A stretch of 64,000 nt of DNA from Mallotus nudiflorus (Eukaryota > Streptophyta > Magnoliopsida > Malpighiales > Euphorbiaceae), in NCBI GenBank assembly GCA_947683625.1, contig CANTUR010000193.1:4340001-4404000 (forward strand), in the 5' to 3' direction. The notes below the pieces were generated by a model, which was given only the letters and a program-made list of their open reading frames with translations, did no database searches and was not told the DNA's origin. Of this stretch, positions 34,242 to 47,606 are shown in pieces. The position numbers and the translations under genes were made by a program. Position 1 is the first letter of the stretch; each line of letters starts with the position of its first letter.

Positions 34242-37200
34242 ATTTTTTGATGATATATTATAAAGTTAATAAGTAATACTTGATAAGATTAGAAATATAA
34301 AATTATGTGTTACAAATAAAATTTTACAATTTTAATAATAAATCATATCTAAATATATTAAATGTTAACTTAACTTGTAATATTTGACAATTCTAAATAC
34401 TAATTACTCAATTGAAATAAAAAAAAATACATTCATCAATTGAATTTTGTTATAGTTAATTTTTAATATATGTTTAAATCATAAAATAAAATTTGTATAG
34501 TAACATTTATAGTCATTTTATTTTATATGTTCAAATATAAAATTATTAAAATTAAAATTAAAAGAAAAGTTATAAAAAAAAGTGCTATTATTAAATATAA
34601 TATACTTAATATAATATGAAAATATAATTTTATTATTATTATGAATTTATTAAATATTAAATTTTTAATATAAAAACTAAAAATTTATATAAATTTATAA
34701 ATTTTTATTTTGCCGAACCGATTCAGATTCTCCATTTTTTCCAAATTTTCACTTCAAATTTTTCTGAAAATTCAGAACAATTTAAAATAAAAATTTAAAT
34801 TTTTGGAGTCAAATTTAAAAATTATTTTTTAAATTCTCCAATTTTTAAATTCATCTAGAGAATTTACATTTTTTAAATGTTTCGACCCATGGACAGCCTC
34901 CTGCAATTGTTCAATTCATTTGCATTTTGGTGGCTGAATGCCTATCATGTTATCCATTTTCTTTGTTGACGCTGCCTGTGGCTTAGCTTCTGCCACACTT
35001 CGTACTTCTTCCAGTGTAAATAAGGCTCTTCAAAGAATAAAACACACCGTTTGTTTGTATAATGAATTCTACATGAAGAACTAAAAGCAATTAATATTTC
35101 AGTATAGTTTGACATTTTTTCTAATTCCGTATTCAGTTCTATTTTCATATTTGAATTTAAGGAAAAGCTAGAAATATTATTTCATTTAAGCAGTGCTATT
35201 TTAAGAAATAGAAACGTGTTAATTCACTTAAGATTATAACTTTTTATGATAGGACTATGTGCTTATTCAATTGAATTATCTTTTAATTTATCTAGCTTTT
35301 TTAAAAAAAAAAATTAAGAGGTATTTATTAAGTCATCAAACAATAACAATAGGAAGTATGTATATGTTATGGATCATTTTTAGAGTTAAATATATCGGTG
35401 ATCACCCAACTTTACATTTATTACAATTTAGATATTAAAATTTAATTTATTTCTTTTTTTATCATCTGATTTTAATTTTGTTTAAAAAGGGTACTTCTAA
35501 AATTTTTAATTCTCTAAATTTCACTTAAAAATAATTTTGATTCCTTAATCTCTTTATTTTTTTAATTTAGTCCACAAAATATATAAAATTTGAAGGTTTT
35601 CTATTCATAGGCTTTGATACCTCTTGTTAGGCAGAATCAAAATAATTTTTAATTTTTTTTTCTTTTTTTCTATAAATATTTAAAAAATATGAACTTATTT
35701 GTAAAAAAAATTAATTATGAATTGAAATAGTAATTGTAGATTATTTAGATACCGAAGTTTTTTTAAGTAACTACTATAAAACTATATAGAAATTTGATAT
35801 ATAAAAAAAATATAAATTAAAATTTGATAACAAAATTGAAATAAAATTAAACTGTATTTTACCCATAATTGTTAACTGTACAATCGGTCTTAAATATTCT
35901 TATTAATAAATGAACATACTCAATTGAAGGATAATAATGGGATGGAAGACTTGGAACTTGAAAGGATGAAAAGGAAGAGTGCTTTAAGGTTAGATTATTT
36001 CCGAAGGCAATTAATGACTACATCAATTTTATATGGACTGCCAAAATACGCAACTAATGATATAATTGATAGTATTATCTTTAATTATTTTTTTAAATCA
36101 TGTTCTCTAGACTTGTAGAGCAAGACATTAATATTATAGAGCCCTCAAATATTAAGGGCATCTTAGTTTATATTAACTTGATAAAAAAGTAATTATGAAC
36201 AACAATAAATGGACATCATCAAAGGTATCATAATGTTATTCTTGTCACGTTTCTTAGTTTGGGAGATAGATAAATAAAAATTGTATTATATTTAATATAA
36301 TAAGACCAAATAAAAAAATATGTTCTCGAAGAATATTTGATCAAATTGCACTTCCATCTCAGGAGTAAATTCCATAAGAAAAAAATATATTATTTATTTT
36401 TCATTAATGATTCATTGGTGCTAAATTTGACCTAAATTGGTGGTTAGGTATTCAAATTTACTCCCAAAATTTCCCACCACCCTTCTTGGACCGCAGGCAT
36501 GGTGGTGCATTAAATTGTTCAAAGTCAAATATCATAGTGATTATTATTAATTTGCCAACCAATATGAGGAACAAAAATAACATTAGGTCAACGTACGTAC
36601 ATTGCTCCAATCGGTCATTTTTAGACTAAAAAGAATTTTCCCAAAAAGATATTTCAATTTATTTCCTTATTTTTATTTTATATACTGTAGAGATTTACTC
36701 TCTGTTAGTTTTAATGTTTTTTTTTTAATGAATTTATCTGTGTTGACATATGTAACTTTTCATTTGATTGAGTGAAGGCTCATCAAATTTGATTAAAAAT
36801 TTAAATTAATAGTTTTAAAACTAGTAATAATTCTGATGAGTAATCCGTATGATAAAAAATGTGGATATCCATATATGTATAGTAGGGTTTAAATTTCTAT
36901 CTCTCCTTACTCTCATCTTATAGTGGGAAATTAAACCAATTCGATAAACTCAAAAAAAAAAAAAAATCATATCCCAATTCATTAATATCAATTATTATTC
37001 CAATTTTTTAAAATACCGTTTAAACCACTTCCATTAACATTAAAAAAAAAATCATTCCCTAACTCATTAATATCAATTTTTTTTTAAAATATCATTCTTT
37101 ACTGCATCTAGGGCTAAGCATGGGATGAAAAATACCAAATTGAAAGACATTAAAACCATACTGAACCGAATAATTTTAATCCCGAACTGAATTAAACCAT

Positions 37201-38116
37201 ATTTTATGATGAATTTGATATGGTACTAAATATTTACAAAAAAACTAAACTAAAAACCATACTGAACCATGCCGAAACCGTTATGAACCAAAAACTGAAT
37301 ATAGTACCGAATATTGATTTAACAAATAATACATAGATATTAATAAATATCATTGAAATTAATTATATACTATTAATTATAATATCAAGTAATATACACA
37401 TGTATAATAATATATGATAAAAATTAATGTATTTTGTGTTTAAAATATAATAAATAAATTGGTAACAAATATTTTTATTAATTTTATTATTATTAATATT
37501 ATTATCATTGCTACTACCACTACTACCAATCTACTACTATTATTATTCAATTAACAAGTAAAAATGTGAACTGTCTATTATATTACAATTTGAACTTAAA
37601 ATTTTTAAAAAAAATCACATTGCATAGTTTTAAATAATTCAATTAATAAATAAAAATATGAAATGTCAATTACAACACACTTTAAACTTAAAATATGATA
37701 AATAAAAAAATTATTATTATTATCAACGATAAATAAAAATGTGGAATGCCCATTATATTTCAATTTAAACTAAAAACATAAAAATAAGAAAATTAACATC
37801 ATATTATTTCAAATTTTTTAATTTTCAATTAAAATATGTTGTTATTATCATATTTAATATTTTATTAACTATTATTTTTAGTAAGTAATTCAAAGAAGTA
37901 AGGAAATGAGATGACTCTTTCTTGAACTATATCATAAACAGACCTTTCCCCCACACTATTCATGAGTTTTTCTTCGTTCCTCTCGTATAATCAAGTCTTC
38001 AATCAACTGGTGGAATACATTTCATTAACCTAAAAGTCTTAGCCTATCTGGTAATATAATCTTATTGATATTATTTAAAATTAATGAGCTAAATAGTATT
38101 ACTATATTTAATAATG

Positions 38117-38171
<55 letters not shown>

Positions 38172-38220
38172 GCAATATAATGAGCTAAATAATAATATTA
38201 TAATTATTATTTCACTACAT

Positions 38221-38259
<39 letters not shown>

Positions 38260-39782
38260 TATATTATAGATAACCAAAACAATATAATTTTACCTAAAAC
38301 TATGTTGTTTTGATTAAAATAAGTAATGATCTTACAAATAAAAATAAGAGAAGAGTTATTTTTATCAATTATAATATATTGTTATTATTATATTTAATAA
38401 CTTATTAATTATTATTGTTATTAAGTTATTTTATCTTATTGATATTATTTAAAAGTAATAAAGTAAATAATATTATTAGGCCTATTATTATTGTTGTTGT
38501 TGTTATTGTTGTTGTTCTTATTATTCTTATTCTTATTTTTATCATTATTATTACTGTATATTAATATATATAGACATATAATAACCAAAATGACATATTT
38601 TTATCCAAATTTATATCGTTTTAACTAGGGATGTAACAGAATGGAGGGTTATTAAGTGAATAAAATTTAAATTATCAAACATAGGAAAAAAATAAACATA
38701 TTTATAATGAAGAATATATAGTATTTGTTATAGTAATGATAAAACCATGTAATTTTAACAACACTACATAATTTACTACATACTCATAATAAATAATATA
38801 TAGTAAATTTATTATAGTAATGATAAAACTATGTAATTTTAATAACACTACATAATTTTAATATTACTTAGTATTAATACTAAGTAAAAATAATTTAAAT
38901 TACTAATTTGAAAAGCACATTGTTTGTTTGGTTAATTTGGGAATTGTTCTTAAGTGTGGATTTCACTATACCCCTATTTGTTCATGTATTTTTTTTTTTT
39001 TTTTTTGTATTATATTAAAAATGGGAGTTGTGGATTTTTTTTTTTTTTAAATCAACTGTACTCATGGAGTGCAAGATGCAACCCCAACCCACATTAATAA
39101 GTATAAAATATATGTTTACACAAAAATGTATAAAGAATATTTATTTGTTGATAATAAATATAATTTTAATTAATAATATAAATTTATCTATTACATAAAT
39201 TTCTAAATTTCTATTTTAAACTATATCATACCAGTTTAATATAACTGAATTACTAAATCATTCTGAAAAATGAGATGGTACCAATATATAATGTTACTAG
39301 AAATTTTATTTTTAAAATTTCTAAAATATAATATAATTTCAAAAATTTTAAATTCTCAAATTTTCCACTCATACTTACCCGTACATATTCATGAGCATTA
39401 GCAATACCGAAGCCTGAATTATCTTTGAAGGGCCAAATTTAAGTCAAGAAATATCTTATGGTAGAAGTAATATTAAATGCATTTGAAAATTTTCCATGAA
39501 TTTTGAATTTGATGAAATTAGCATAATTTTAAAGTAATATATATATTACAAGATTGACCTATATTGACCTATAATTTTAAAGTAATATTTTTAATAAATA
39601 TGTGCATGGATCAAGCAACAAATTTTATTATAAAATTGACCTATATTACATTTAATATATAATAATCCTTGGACATTTTGGGGCCATAGGCCCCATGTCT
39701 CCAAGAGATCCGCCATTAGTTGCATGAGGCATGTCAACCGAAAGACTATATATATATATATTCCTCTTTTTTTTAACATATA
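32440..39782. other. Long AT-rich intergenic stretch
   Basis: I see no convincing gene in these 7.3 kb. The open frames at 34945-35148 and 35924-36118 lack conserved features. Microsatellites at 34207-34238, 38119-38169 and 38225-38254 stand out. Segments at 35384-35866 and 37095-37330 look like decayed non-autonomous DNA transposons, but their ends cannot be fixed. Confidence 0.5.
38119..38169. repeat. (ATT)n microsatellite
   Basis: About 17 ATT units are followed within 60 bp by a (TA)n tract at 38225-38254. Confidence 0.93.
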
Positions 39783-39791
39783 TAATTTTTT

Positions 39792-40075
39792 GGAAAAAAT
39801 ATAAAAAGCCACCACGTAATTTTATGGTTTTAAACTTTTAAATATTTATTTTTATTATGATACTTTTAAGTAAATGTTTTACGCCGTTACATTATTTCCA
39901 GTTTATGCACCTAACATCATTAACCTCGTCCTATATGGCACTGATGTAGACATAGTTAACTAATAGCTAAGACACCTCATCCATCCATTGGCCCACATTA
40001 AGACAACTCATTAATAAAAAAAATTCAAAAATCAAAAACCAAAGTATAAAAAATACAAAAATCATTACAGGACCC
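39792..40075 (+). repeat. Left terminal inverted repeat of the MULE
   Basis: It starts GGAAAAAATATAAAAAGCC. Similarity to the inverted right arm is strongest at 39880-40035. Confidence 0.75.
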
Positions 40076-40588
40076 AATCCTAAAGTAGCTTTCTTTTTTT
40101 GAATTCCTTCTTCTTCTTCTCAACTCAGAGTTAGACTTAAAGAAAGATGAATAGCTTCTTGGTACTGCTCGTCGACATCAAGGAAAGGAGCATTAACTCC
40201 TTTGTTGCACTTTAAAGCCTTGACAGTGAGCTACGAGGGAAGGGGCTGGAGTTGTTGGGCATTATTCACTGTATAAGAGATGCTGATGAGCTACTAATTG
40301 GTAGCTCACAAGATAGTTGTAGGCATGGTAAGATAAAAGTAAAGTAAAGTAAAGTAAAGCAAAGCAAGAGAAACCATAGGGTAATAGTGGCAACAGACCA
40401 TGAAGAGAATTGAGAGAGAGAGAGAGATATTAATGGCATAGCAGGCATGAAAGAAGAGGGAAGAACATAGGCGGATTAGGGAAGATAACATATGCTAAGC
40501 AACACAGCTTTGCTGATTTTTTTTTCATTATTGTTATGAGGTGATTTTGTTGACATTATACTTAATTCATTAATTCAATTTTTATGTC
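40076..40588. other. MULE interior, left of the copia insertion
   Basis: It contains a small (AAAGT)n tract at 40334-40358 and (GA)n at 40411-40427. I do not recognise a gene fragment on either strand. Confidence 0.4.
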
Positions 40589-41637
40589 TATTGACCTTAG
40601 CAAGTTATCAATCTTGATTTTTTTTATCTTAATGAGATTATTTTTGGGCAACTATTGTGTTTGCTTCAAGTGTGTATAAGTTAAAAGCAATTTGTAAGTA
40701 AAAATAATGATGAACTATTAAAGAAAAATCATTTCGGAAAGACATCACAAGTACTATCTCAATTGGAATCACACAAGGACTAAATTGCACAAAAAAGTAG
40801 AAATCTTACCATAGTCCTGTCTAGGAGCAAGGAAGACCAATTTTTACATAAAACTTAATTTTTGGTAGAATTGATCTTGATTGGGATCGATGCTAAAATT
40901 CAAATATCATGGCTCGTAACAGGTATTCAATGCTCATCCCGACCAAGACTGATGAGATCTTGACTAGGACTTGACAAATTATAGCTCAAAAGTCCAAATT
41001 TCATTTAAATGGACTTTATTTTTATTGGGAACAAAAAACTATTGCTTCCAACAGCTATAATTGAATTTCTCAAGTATAAATATAACCTCTGAAGATTATT
41101 TTAAGGTTAAAAAACTTATTTATCTATTATTTACTTTTAAGCATTTAATTAAACTCTCTAAACTCTTTTAAAATTCATTTTATTATTGTATACTCTTGTG
41201 AGAGTTGGTGAGTGTTATAATAGAAATTCTTATTCTTTTATTTCTGGGGTTAAGAAAATGGGAAATGAGATTCTATTCTAAAGGAATTAGTTTAAGTTTT
41301 TGGCCATTAAAATACTTGGGAATTCAATTTTAGTATGAGCCTTGAAAACACTTGTGAATTGGTTTTTGAGTGTGCCTTGAAAACTCAAGTTGTAAGGTTT
41401 AAGTTGAGCCTAAAACTCAAGTTGTAAAAATCAATCTAAGGAAATAGATTGTGGTGATTCAAAATCCTAACTTGGGGATAAGTTAGGTGGAGACGTAGGA
41501 TTGTTGAGAATCCAAACTCCTTAAATTCTTATATTCATCATTCTTCCTACTCAATATTTCTTTTAATTCTTTTTTAAATCTTTTAATTTCTTATGATTGG
41601 TCGATAGTCCTATTCACCCCCATCTATAACTCTTTCA
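40589..41637 (+). repeat. 5' LTR of the copia element
   Basis: The start has drifted from TGTTAACC to TATTGACC and the end is CTCTTTCA. Relative to the right LTR it lacks about 80 bp in two places around 40815-40890. Confidence 0.88.
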
Positions 41638-41639
41638 AT

Positions 41640-41654
41640 TGGTATCAGAGCTTG
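41640..41654 (+). other. Primer binding site, tRNA-iMet type
   Basis: TGGTATCAGAGCTTG lies 2 bp after the LTR end. TGGTATCAGAGC is intact. Confidence 0.9.
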
Positions 41655-41739
41655 AATTCTAGGAACTTCATTGCTAGAATACAAGATCATAGGGAGTGAA
41701 TCACAAAAGATTTTTTCACTTTAACTATTTTTTTATGGT

Positions 41740-42850
41740 AGTGACTATCCTCATTGGAAGTTCAAAATGGAGCTATATCTTGATTGTGATTCCATCAAAC
41801 TTTAGGATATTGTCCTAAAAGGTTGGAAACCACCTAAAACTATGATTGATGGTGTGGTAACTACTCTTGTAAGAAGCTAATGGAATAATGAACAAAAGGA
41901 GGAAAATCATAAAAATAAAAAGGTTATGATCACTCTAGTCTGTTTTATGATAAGAGAAGAAAGAGGCAAGCTTCAACATTGCATTTGACCAAGGAAATAT
42001 GGGAGACTTTGGAAAACCATTATTAAGGAATTATACAAGTAAGAAGCAAAAAGGCTCAACTTTATATGTATAAATATGAACTCTTCAAAATGAAGCCTCA
42101 AGAATCAATCATGGAAATGAAAAATTGTCTAAATGCTCTCGTCATAACCCTCAAGAAAACTTAAAAGCATTTCTCTAAGGAAGAAGTGAATAATAAGATT
42201 ATAATAATCCTACTTAAGAAGGATTGAGAATCTCGAGTCATTTCAATTGAGGAAGCCCAAAACTTCTCTACCCTCTCAACCGATGTACTTATTGATAAGC
42301 TCTTGACACATGAGCTCATAATCAAGCAAAAAGGTGAAGAGCAAGAAGAGAAAAAAGAAAAGAAAAAGAGCATAGCTCTAAAAGCTTTTCAAAAAGATAG
42401 TGAAGAAGAAAGCATCAAAGATTATAGTGACAAAGATGGTGATATCGTCATGCTTACTAGGAACTTTAAGAATATCTTAAGAAAGAAAAATTTCTCAAAA
42501 GTAAGGGAATCCAACAAGAAGTTTAAAGGAGATAGTAAGAAAAGAGCCAAAGAAGTTACTTGCTATGAATGCAAGAAACTAGGAAACATCTTAAATGAGT
42601 GCCCCAAACTTAAATTCAAGGACAAAGGAGTAAAGGATATGAAGAAGGCCTTCAAAGCTACTTGGGATGACTCCTCCGAATCCATAAAGGAGGAGGAACA
42701 ACAATAATTGGTTAATCTTTACGTCGTGGCTCTTGAAGATGAAAAAGAGGTACCATCTACTTTTAACTCTTCTTGTGATGAATATTATGTTTATGATGAA
42801 GATAATGATGATGATGATGATGATGATGATGGTTCTATTGTGAACAAACT
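41740..42850 (+). pseudogene. copia gag (decayed)
   Basis: Fragments of a copia gag appear in several frames. YPHWKFKMELYLDCDSI is near 41750, an open block runs from 42303 to 42707, and a D-rich run encoded by (GAT)n lies at about 42800-42830. The zinc knuckle reads CYECKKLGNILNEC, with asparagine where CCHC knuckles have histidine, so metal binding would be weakened. Gag packages element RNA. Stops occur near 41803, 41878 and many later positions. Confidence 0.8.
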
Positions 42851-42859
42851 CTTGCTTAA

Positions 42860-43115
42860 ATGAAAAAGCTTACTTTCTAAAAAGAAGCATTATAAGCATA
42901 AGTTAAATAACTTAATCAAGGAATTTAAGAAGTTAAAAATTGAATTTTCTAGTCTTATTAAATCAAATAATAAACTTGCTAATGATTTAAAATTTTTTAA
43001 TTCCTTAGAAGAGCAACTCAAGAAAGCTAGTGATAAAAATCATAAACTTTCTAATGAAGTAGTTGAGCTAAAAAATTCTATATTGAAATTTCAAAGAGAC
43101 AGAGAGTTTAGATAA
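42860..43115 (+). pseudogene. Lysine/leucine-rich coiled-coil-like segment of gag
   Basis: In one frame the segment reads NLIKEFKKLKIEFSSLIKSN and then EEQLKKASDKNHKLSNEVVE, with heptad-like hydrophobic spacing. Such a segment follows the zinc knuckle in SIRE-type elements. It ends at stops near 43115. Confidence 0.6.
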
Positions 43116-43769
43116 TTTAATTTACTCTCAAAAATTTCATGAAAATACTTATAGAATTGGATATACAAATGGAATGGCTTCATCTTTATCATCATCACAT
43201 ATTAAATTTATTATAACATTATGCAAATCCATTCCCTTTACTTCAAAACCATTTGAGACTCAAGCTTTCAAAGCTAATAAGTCTCTTGTGTCAATATTAA
43301 AAGGAAGTCTCATAAGACTCAATCTATATGACATAAAGAGGTAAGGCTTAAAATGGAGTATCTTAACCTAAGCATGCTTACATGTATACTAGACACAACA
43401 CTCACAAACATGTTGCCCAACACAATGCACCTAAATATATTGCAAAACCTATCAAAATACATATTTTCATTACCAATGTATGTCTCACACTCAAAATAAT
43501 AGGAGACGCACATCATCACAACACAAAAAGGCATGTTTCACACACTAAGAAAGCATATCATCCTAGGAGGAAAAAATTTAAAAATTTTTTATGTCATATT
43601 GCATGATCAAAGGTCATACCAATAATGTATGCTTTTATAAAAGACTATACATAAATTTACTTCCTTTGGATTATCTTGAGACTAACCAACCTAGACCGAG
43701 AAAGGTTTGGGTTCAAAAGAACACTTAAATTATTTTATGAAGGTGTGCTTGAAATCATTAAGAATGAAA

Positions 43770-46700
43770 ACAAAGTAATATCTTGATAGTGGATGTTCAA
43801 GGCACATGACAGCAGATAAGAAGCAATTCAACAAGCTTAATGCTAAGGATGGACGACATGTTACATTCGAAGACAATACAAATGGGCAATGGAGAAATAG
43901 GTAATCCTCAATCTTTATATATACACAATGTGTTGTTTGTTGATGGTCTTAAAAATAATTTCCTTAGTATAAGTCAATTATATGATATAGGAAATAAAGT
44001 GTCTTTTTATCCTATAAATTGGTTTGTTAGTAGTCTTAATAAAGATAAAGTAATTTTTAATGGTAAAAGAATAGACAATGTTTATGTTATTGATTTAAAT
44101 AAAATTGATAAAAAAGACATTAAATTCTTAATGTCTATTTCCCATGACATATAGACATGGCATAGAAGGTTAGGACATGCAAATTTTGAGCTTTTGAATG
44201 ATCTTTGTAAACATGAACTTGTAATTGGTTTACCTAAGCTTGAATTCACTAAAGACAAACCTTGTGATGCTTGTAAAAAAGGAAAATAATCCAAGTCCTC
44301 ATTTATGCTTAAAAATGTAGTGTTTACTTCTAGATCACTTAAACTTATACATATGAATTTATTTAGACTAACTAGAGTTACTAGTTTCAATAGAATGCAC
44401 TATGCTTACGTATTGGTTAATGAATACTCTAGATTTACTTGGGTATGTTTTCTTATTCATAAAAATGATGCTTTTAAAGCTTTTGAAAATTTTACTAAAA
44501 GAGTTTTAAAAGAAAAAAGTTTTTTGTATCTCTTCAATTGGAAGTAATCATGGAACCGAATTTGAAAATAAATTTTTAAAAACCTATTGCAATGAAAATG
44601 GTATTTTACATACATTTTCTTCTTATATAACTCCTCAACAAAATGGAGTTGTTGAAAGGAAAAATAGAACTCTTATAGAAATGGCTAGGACAATGCTTCA
44701 TGAGTATAATTTACCTTGATATTTTTGGACAGAAGCTATTAACACATCTTGTTACATTTCAAACAGGGTTTTCAAAAGACCAACAAAACATCATATGAGA
44801 TATAGAATAATAGAAAACCCAAAATTTCATATCTAAGAGTATTTGGATATAAGTGCTTTATATTAAACACCAAAGGATAATCTTAGGAAATTTGATTCTA
44901 AAGATGATAAAAGAATTTTCATAGGCTATTCTATTTTTAATAAAGCATATAGAATTTTTATAAGAGAACTCTAGTAATTGAAGAGTCAATGCATGTTACA
45001 TTTGATAAATCAAACTCACTTGATATTAGAAAGGATGGTTATAGTGTTGATGATCTTATAGGTGACAACGAGATTGTGGATACTCAAGAAAAAAAATGCT
45101 AGTATGCCTTTGGAACTTAAAGGTCCAAGTAAGGAAACATCTCAACCTACCTTGAAGGATGAACTTCCAAAGGATTAGCAATTCAAGAAAGCCAATCTCA
45201 AGATCTCATTATAGGTGACACTACAAAAGGGATAACTATTATATCTCAATTTAAGTCTATTGTTAATTTAGCCTTCATTTCTCAAATTGAGCCCAAAAAT
45301 TTTGATAATGCATTAAGTGATGGATTTTAGGTGCTTGTTATGTAAGAAGAGTTAAATCAATTTGAGAGAAAAAAATTTTGGACCTTGGTTCCCAGACCAA
45401 AACATCATCCTATTATAGGCACCAAATGGGTGTTTAGAAATAAGATGAATGAACAAGGTGTCATAATGAGGAATAAAGCTAGACTAATAGTTAAAGGCTA
45501 TAATCAAGAAGAAGCATTGATTATGATGAAACCTTTGCCCCGTTGCAAGGTTAGAAGCCTGCTTGCATTTGTATTATTCATGGATGTTAAAAGTGCATTT
45601 TTAAATGGTTTCATTGAAGAGGAGGTATATGTTGAGCAACCTCTAGGTTTTGAAAATTTTGATTCTTTAAATCATTTTTTAAATTATCAAAAGCATTGTA
45701 TGGATTGAAATAAGCTCAAAGAGCTTGGTATGAAGGATTGAGCAACTTTTTACTAGAGAAAGGGTTTTCTAAAGGAAAAGTTGATACAACTCTTTTCATA
45801 TAGAATCCAAGCATGATTTATTAATTATTCAAATATATGTTGATGATATTATTTTTAGTGCTACTAACTATTGCTTGTGTGAGGAATTTTCTAAGATAAT
45901 GCACGGAGAATTTGAGATAAGTATGATGGGAGAACTAAAATTCTTTCTTGGATTATAAATCAAGCAATGCAAAGATGGCACTTTCATTAATCAAACCAAA
46001 TATGCAAGAGAAGTTCTCAGGGAGTTTGGCATAGAAGGAGTAAAGACAAGCAAAACTCTAATGAGCACCACAACTAAACTTAACAAGGATGAGAATAGCA
46101 AACCGGTTGATGAAAAGCAATTTAGAGATATGATCGGATCCCTTCTTTATTTAACTACTAGTAGACCTAATATTATATTTGCTACTTGCTTATGTACCAA
46201 ATTTCAATCAAGTCCTAGAGAGTCTCATTTGAATGCTATTAAAAGAATTTTCAAATATCTTTGTGGTACAATGCATTTAGGATCTTAGTATCCTAAGAGT
46301 TCTTCCTTTAACTTGATTAACTATTCTAATGTAGACTTTGTCGATAGTTTACTAGATAGAAATAACACTTTTGGAACTTGTTAATTTTTAAGACAGTGTT
46401 TAGTTTCTTAGTTTAGCAAGAAACAAGTTTCAATTGCCTTGTCTACTGCTGAAACTAAATATATTACAACAAGTCTTTGTTGTTCACAGGTCTTATGGCA
46501 AAAACAACAATTGTTAGAATATAGTATAAAAATTGATCACATACCTATCAAATGTGATAATACAAGTGCTAGTAACCTTAGCAAGAATCTCATTCAACAT
46601 TTTAGAACTAAGCATATAGATATTAGACATCATTTCTTACATTATCATGTTCAAATTAGTGATATCTCACTTGAATTTGTTAATACAAATAATCAACTTA

Positions 46701-46787
46701 CTGATATCTTTACCAAACCTCTCAATAAAAATAGATTTAATTTCATTAAACATGAACTTACCATGATTAATGGTTCTAGTCTGTCTT
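43770..46787 (+). pseudogene. copia pol: protease end, integrase, RT, RNase H (decayed)
   Basis: Pieces appear in order. The protease or linker motif YLDSGCSRHMTADKKQF is near 43785. The pre-integrase WHRRLGHANFELLND and CDACKKGK are near 44157-44285. The integrase core includes EYSRFTWVCFLIHKNDAF (about 44425). RT begins TKWVFRNKMNEQGVI (45420) with DVKSAFLNGFIEEEVYVEQP, and the catalytic YVDD is at 45836-45847. RNase H covers DMIGSLLYLTTSRPNI, STAETKYITTSLCCSQVLW and TKHIDIRHHF, ending at 46787. Stops and frameshifts between all blocks (for example 44154, 45708, 45956, 46288) prevent function. Confidence 0.9.
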
Positions 46788-46789
46788 GA

Positions 46790-47606
46790 TTTAGTGTTAA
46801 TTTGTACGATATTAATATTTAGATTTCTTTAACTTTTCTTTATGTTTATTTTTTGTATATAATACTTGCTCACTAGATATATTTTGATGTTTTTTTTTTA
46901 AATCTTAATTTTTTTTTAAACATTTGGTGATTATCTAAATTACTTTGATATTCTTAAATTTGATTTTTCTTAATTTTTTTATATGTAAAATTTTTTTTAA
47001 TTCTTCCTATTTTGCAAAATTAATAATTAATTAATGAAACCTTTATTAAATTAATTATTTTAGTTTTTTAGCAAAATATATCCTTCTTTAAATGAGTTCA
47101 TTTCAAACACTTATTTAATTATTCTAAAAATCCTCAATTAATTCAAAATAAAAGCAATTAAATTCATAAGGACTTAATTATAAGGTATTTTGGACTTAAT
47201 TGCAAACAATTTGCAAACTTTTATTACTAGGAACTTAGTCCCGCATAGGATTAGATCATGTTGCAATCTTGACATCATCTATCAATTCTGTGTTTTTATG
47301 CAAAACTTATCCCGAATGGATATCTCAATTGGGATATCACTTAGGACACATGTCCTGATCGGATAGGAGCATGTTCCGGTTGGGACACTAATCCTGACAT
47401 CATTAAGATTTCAAATACCTTTTAACTTTCTAATCAAAATTAAGAATAATCTTTGAGGTTTCTATTTAATTCAAATTCAAATTTTAAACTATTTCCAACC
47501 CTAATCTCTTACTTATAATTATCATTCTATTCCTACTAGATTGTACGTCTCAATCAAACTTTTCCTTTCTTTGTAAATTCTTCATATATTCTTATTTTCT
47601 TTACTC
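46790..47606. other. Non-coding spacer after copia pol
   Basis: It lies between the RNase H stop and the extra ORF. It is AT-rich with no recognisable domain. It may hold a promoter or splice acceptor for the extra ORF, but I cannot show either. Confidence 0.4.

Noticed and set aside
35384..35866. Possible MITE with ends GAGTTAAATATATCGG and GGGTAAAATACAG (inverted)
   Set aside because: The ends match poorly and no target duplication could be found.
37095..37330. Stretch starting GGGCTAAGCATGGGATG with repeated ACCATACTGAACC words, like the start of a hAT-type non-autonomous element
   Set aside because: No right end or 8-bp duplication could be located.
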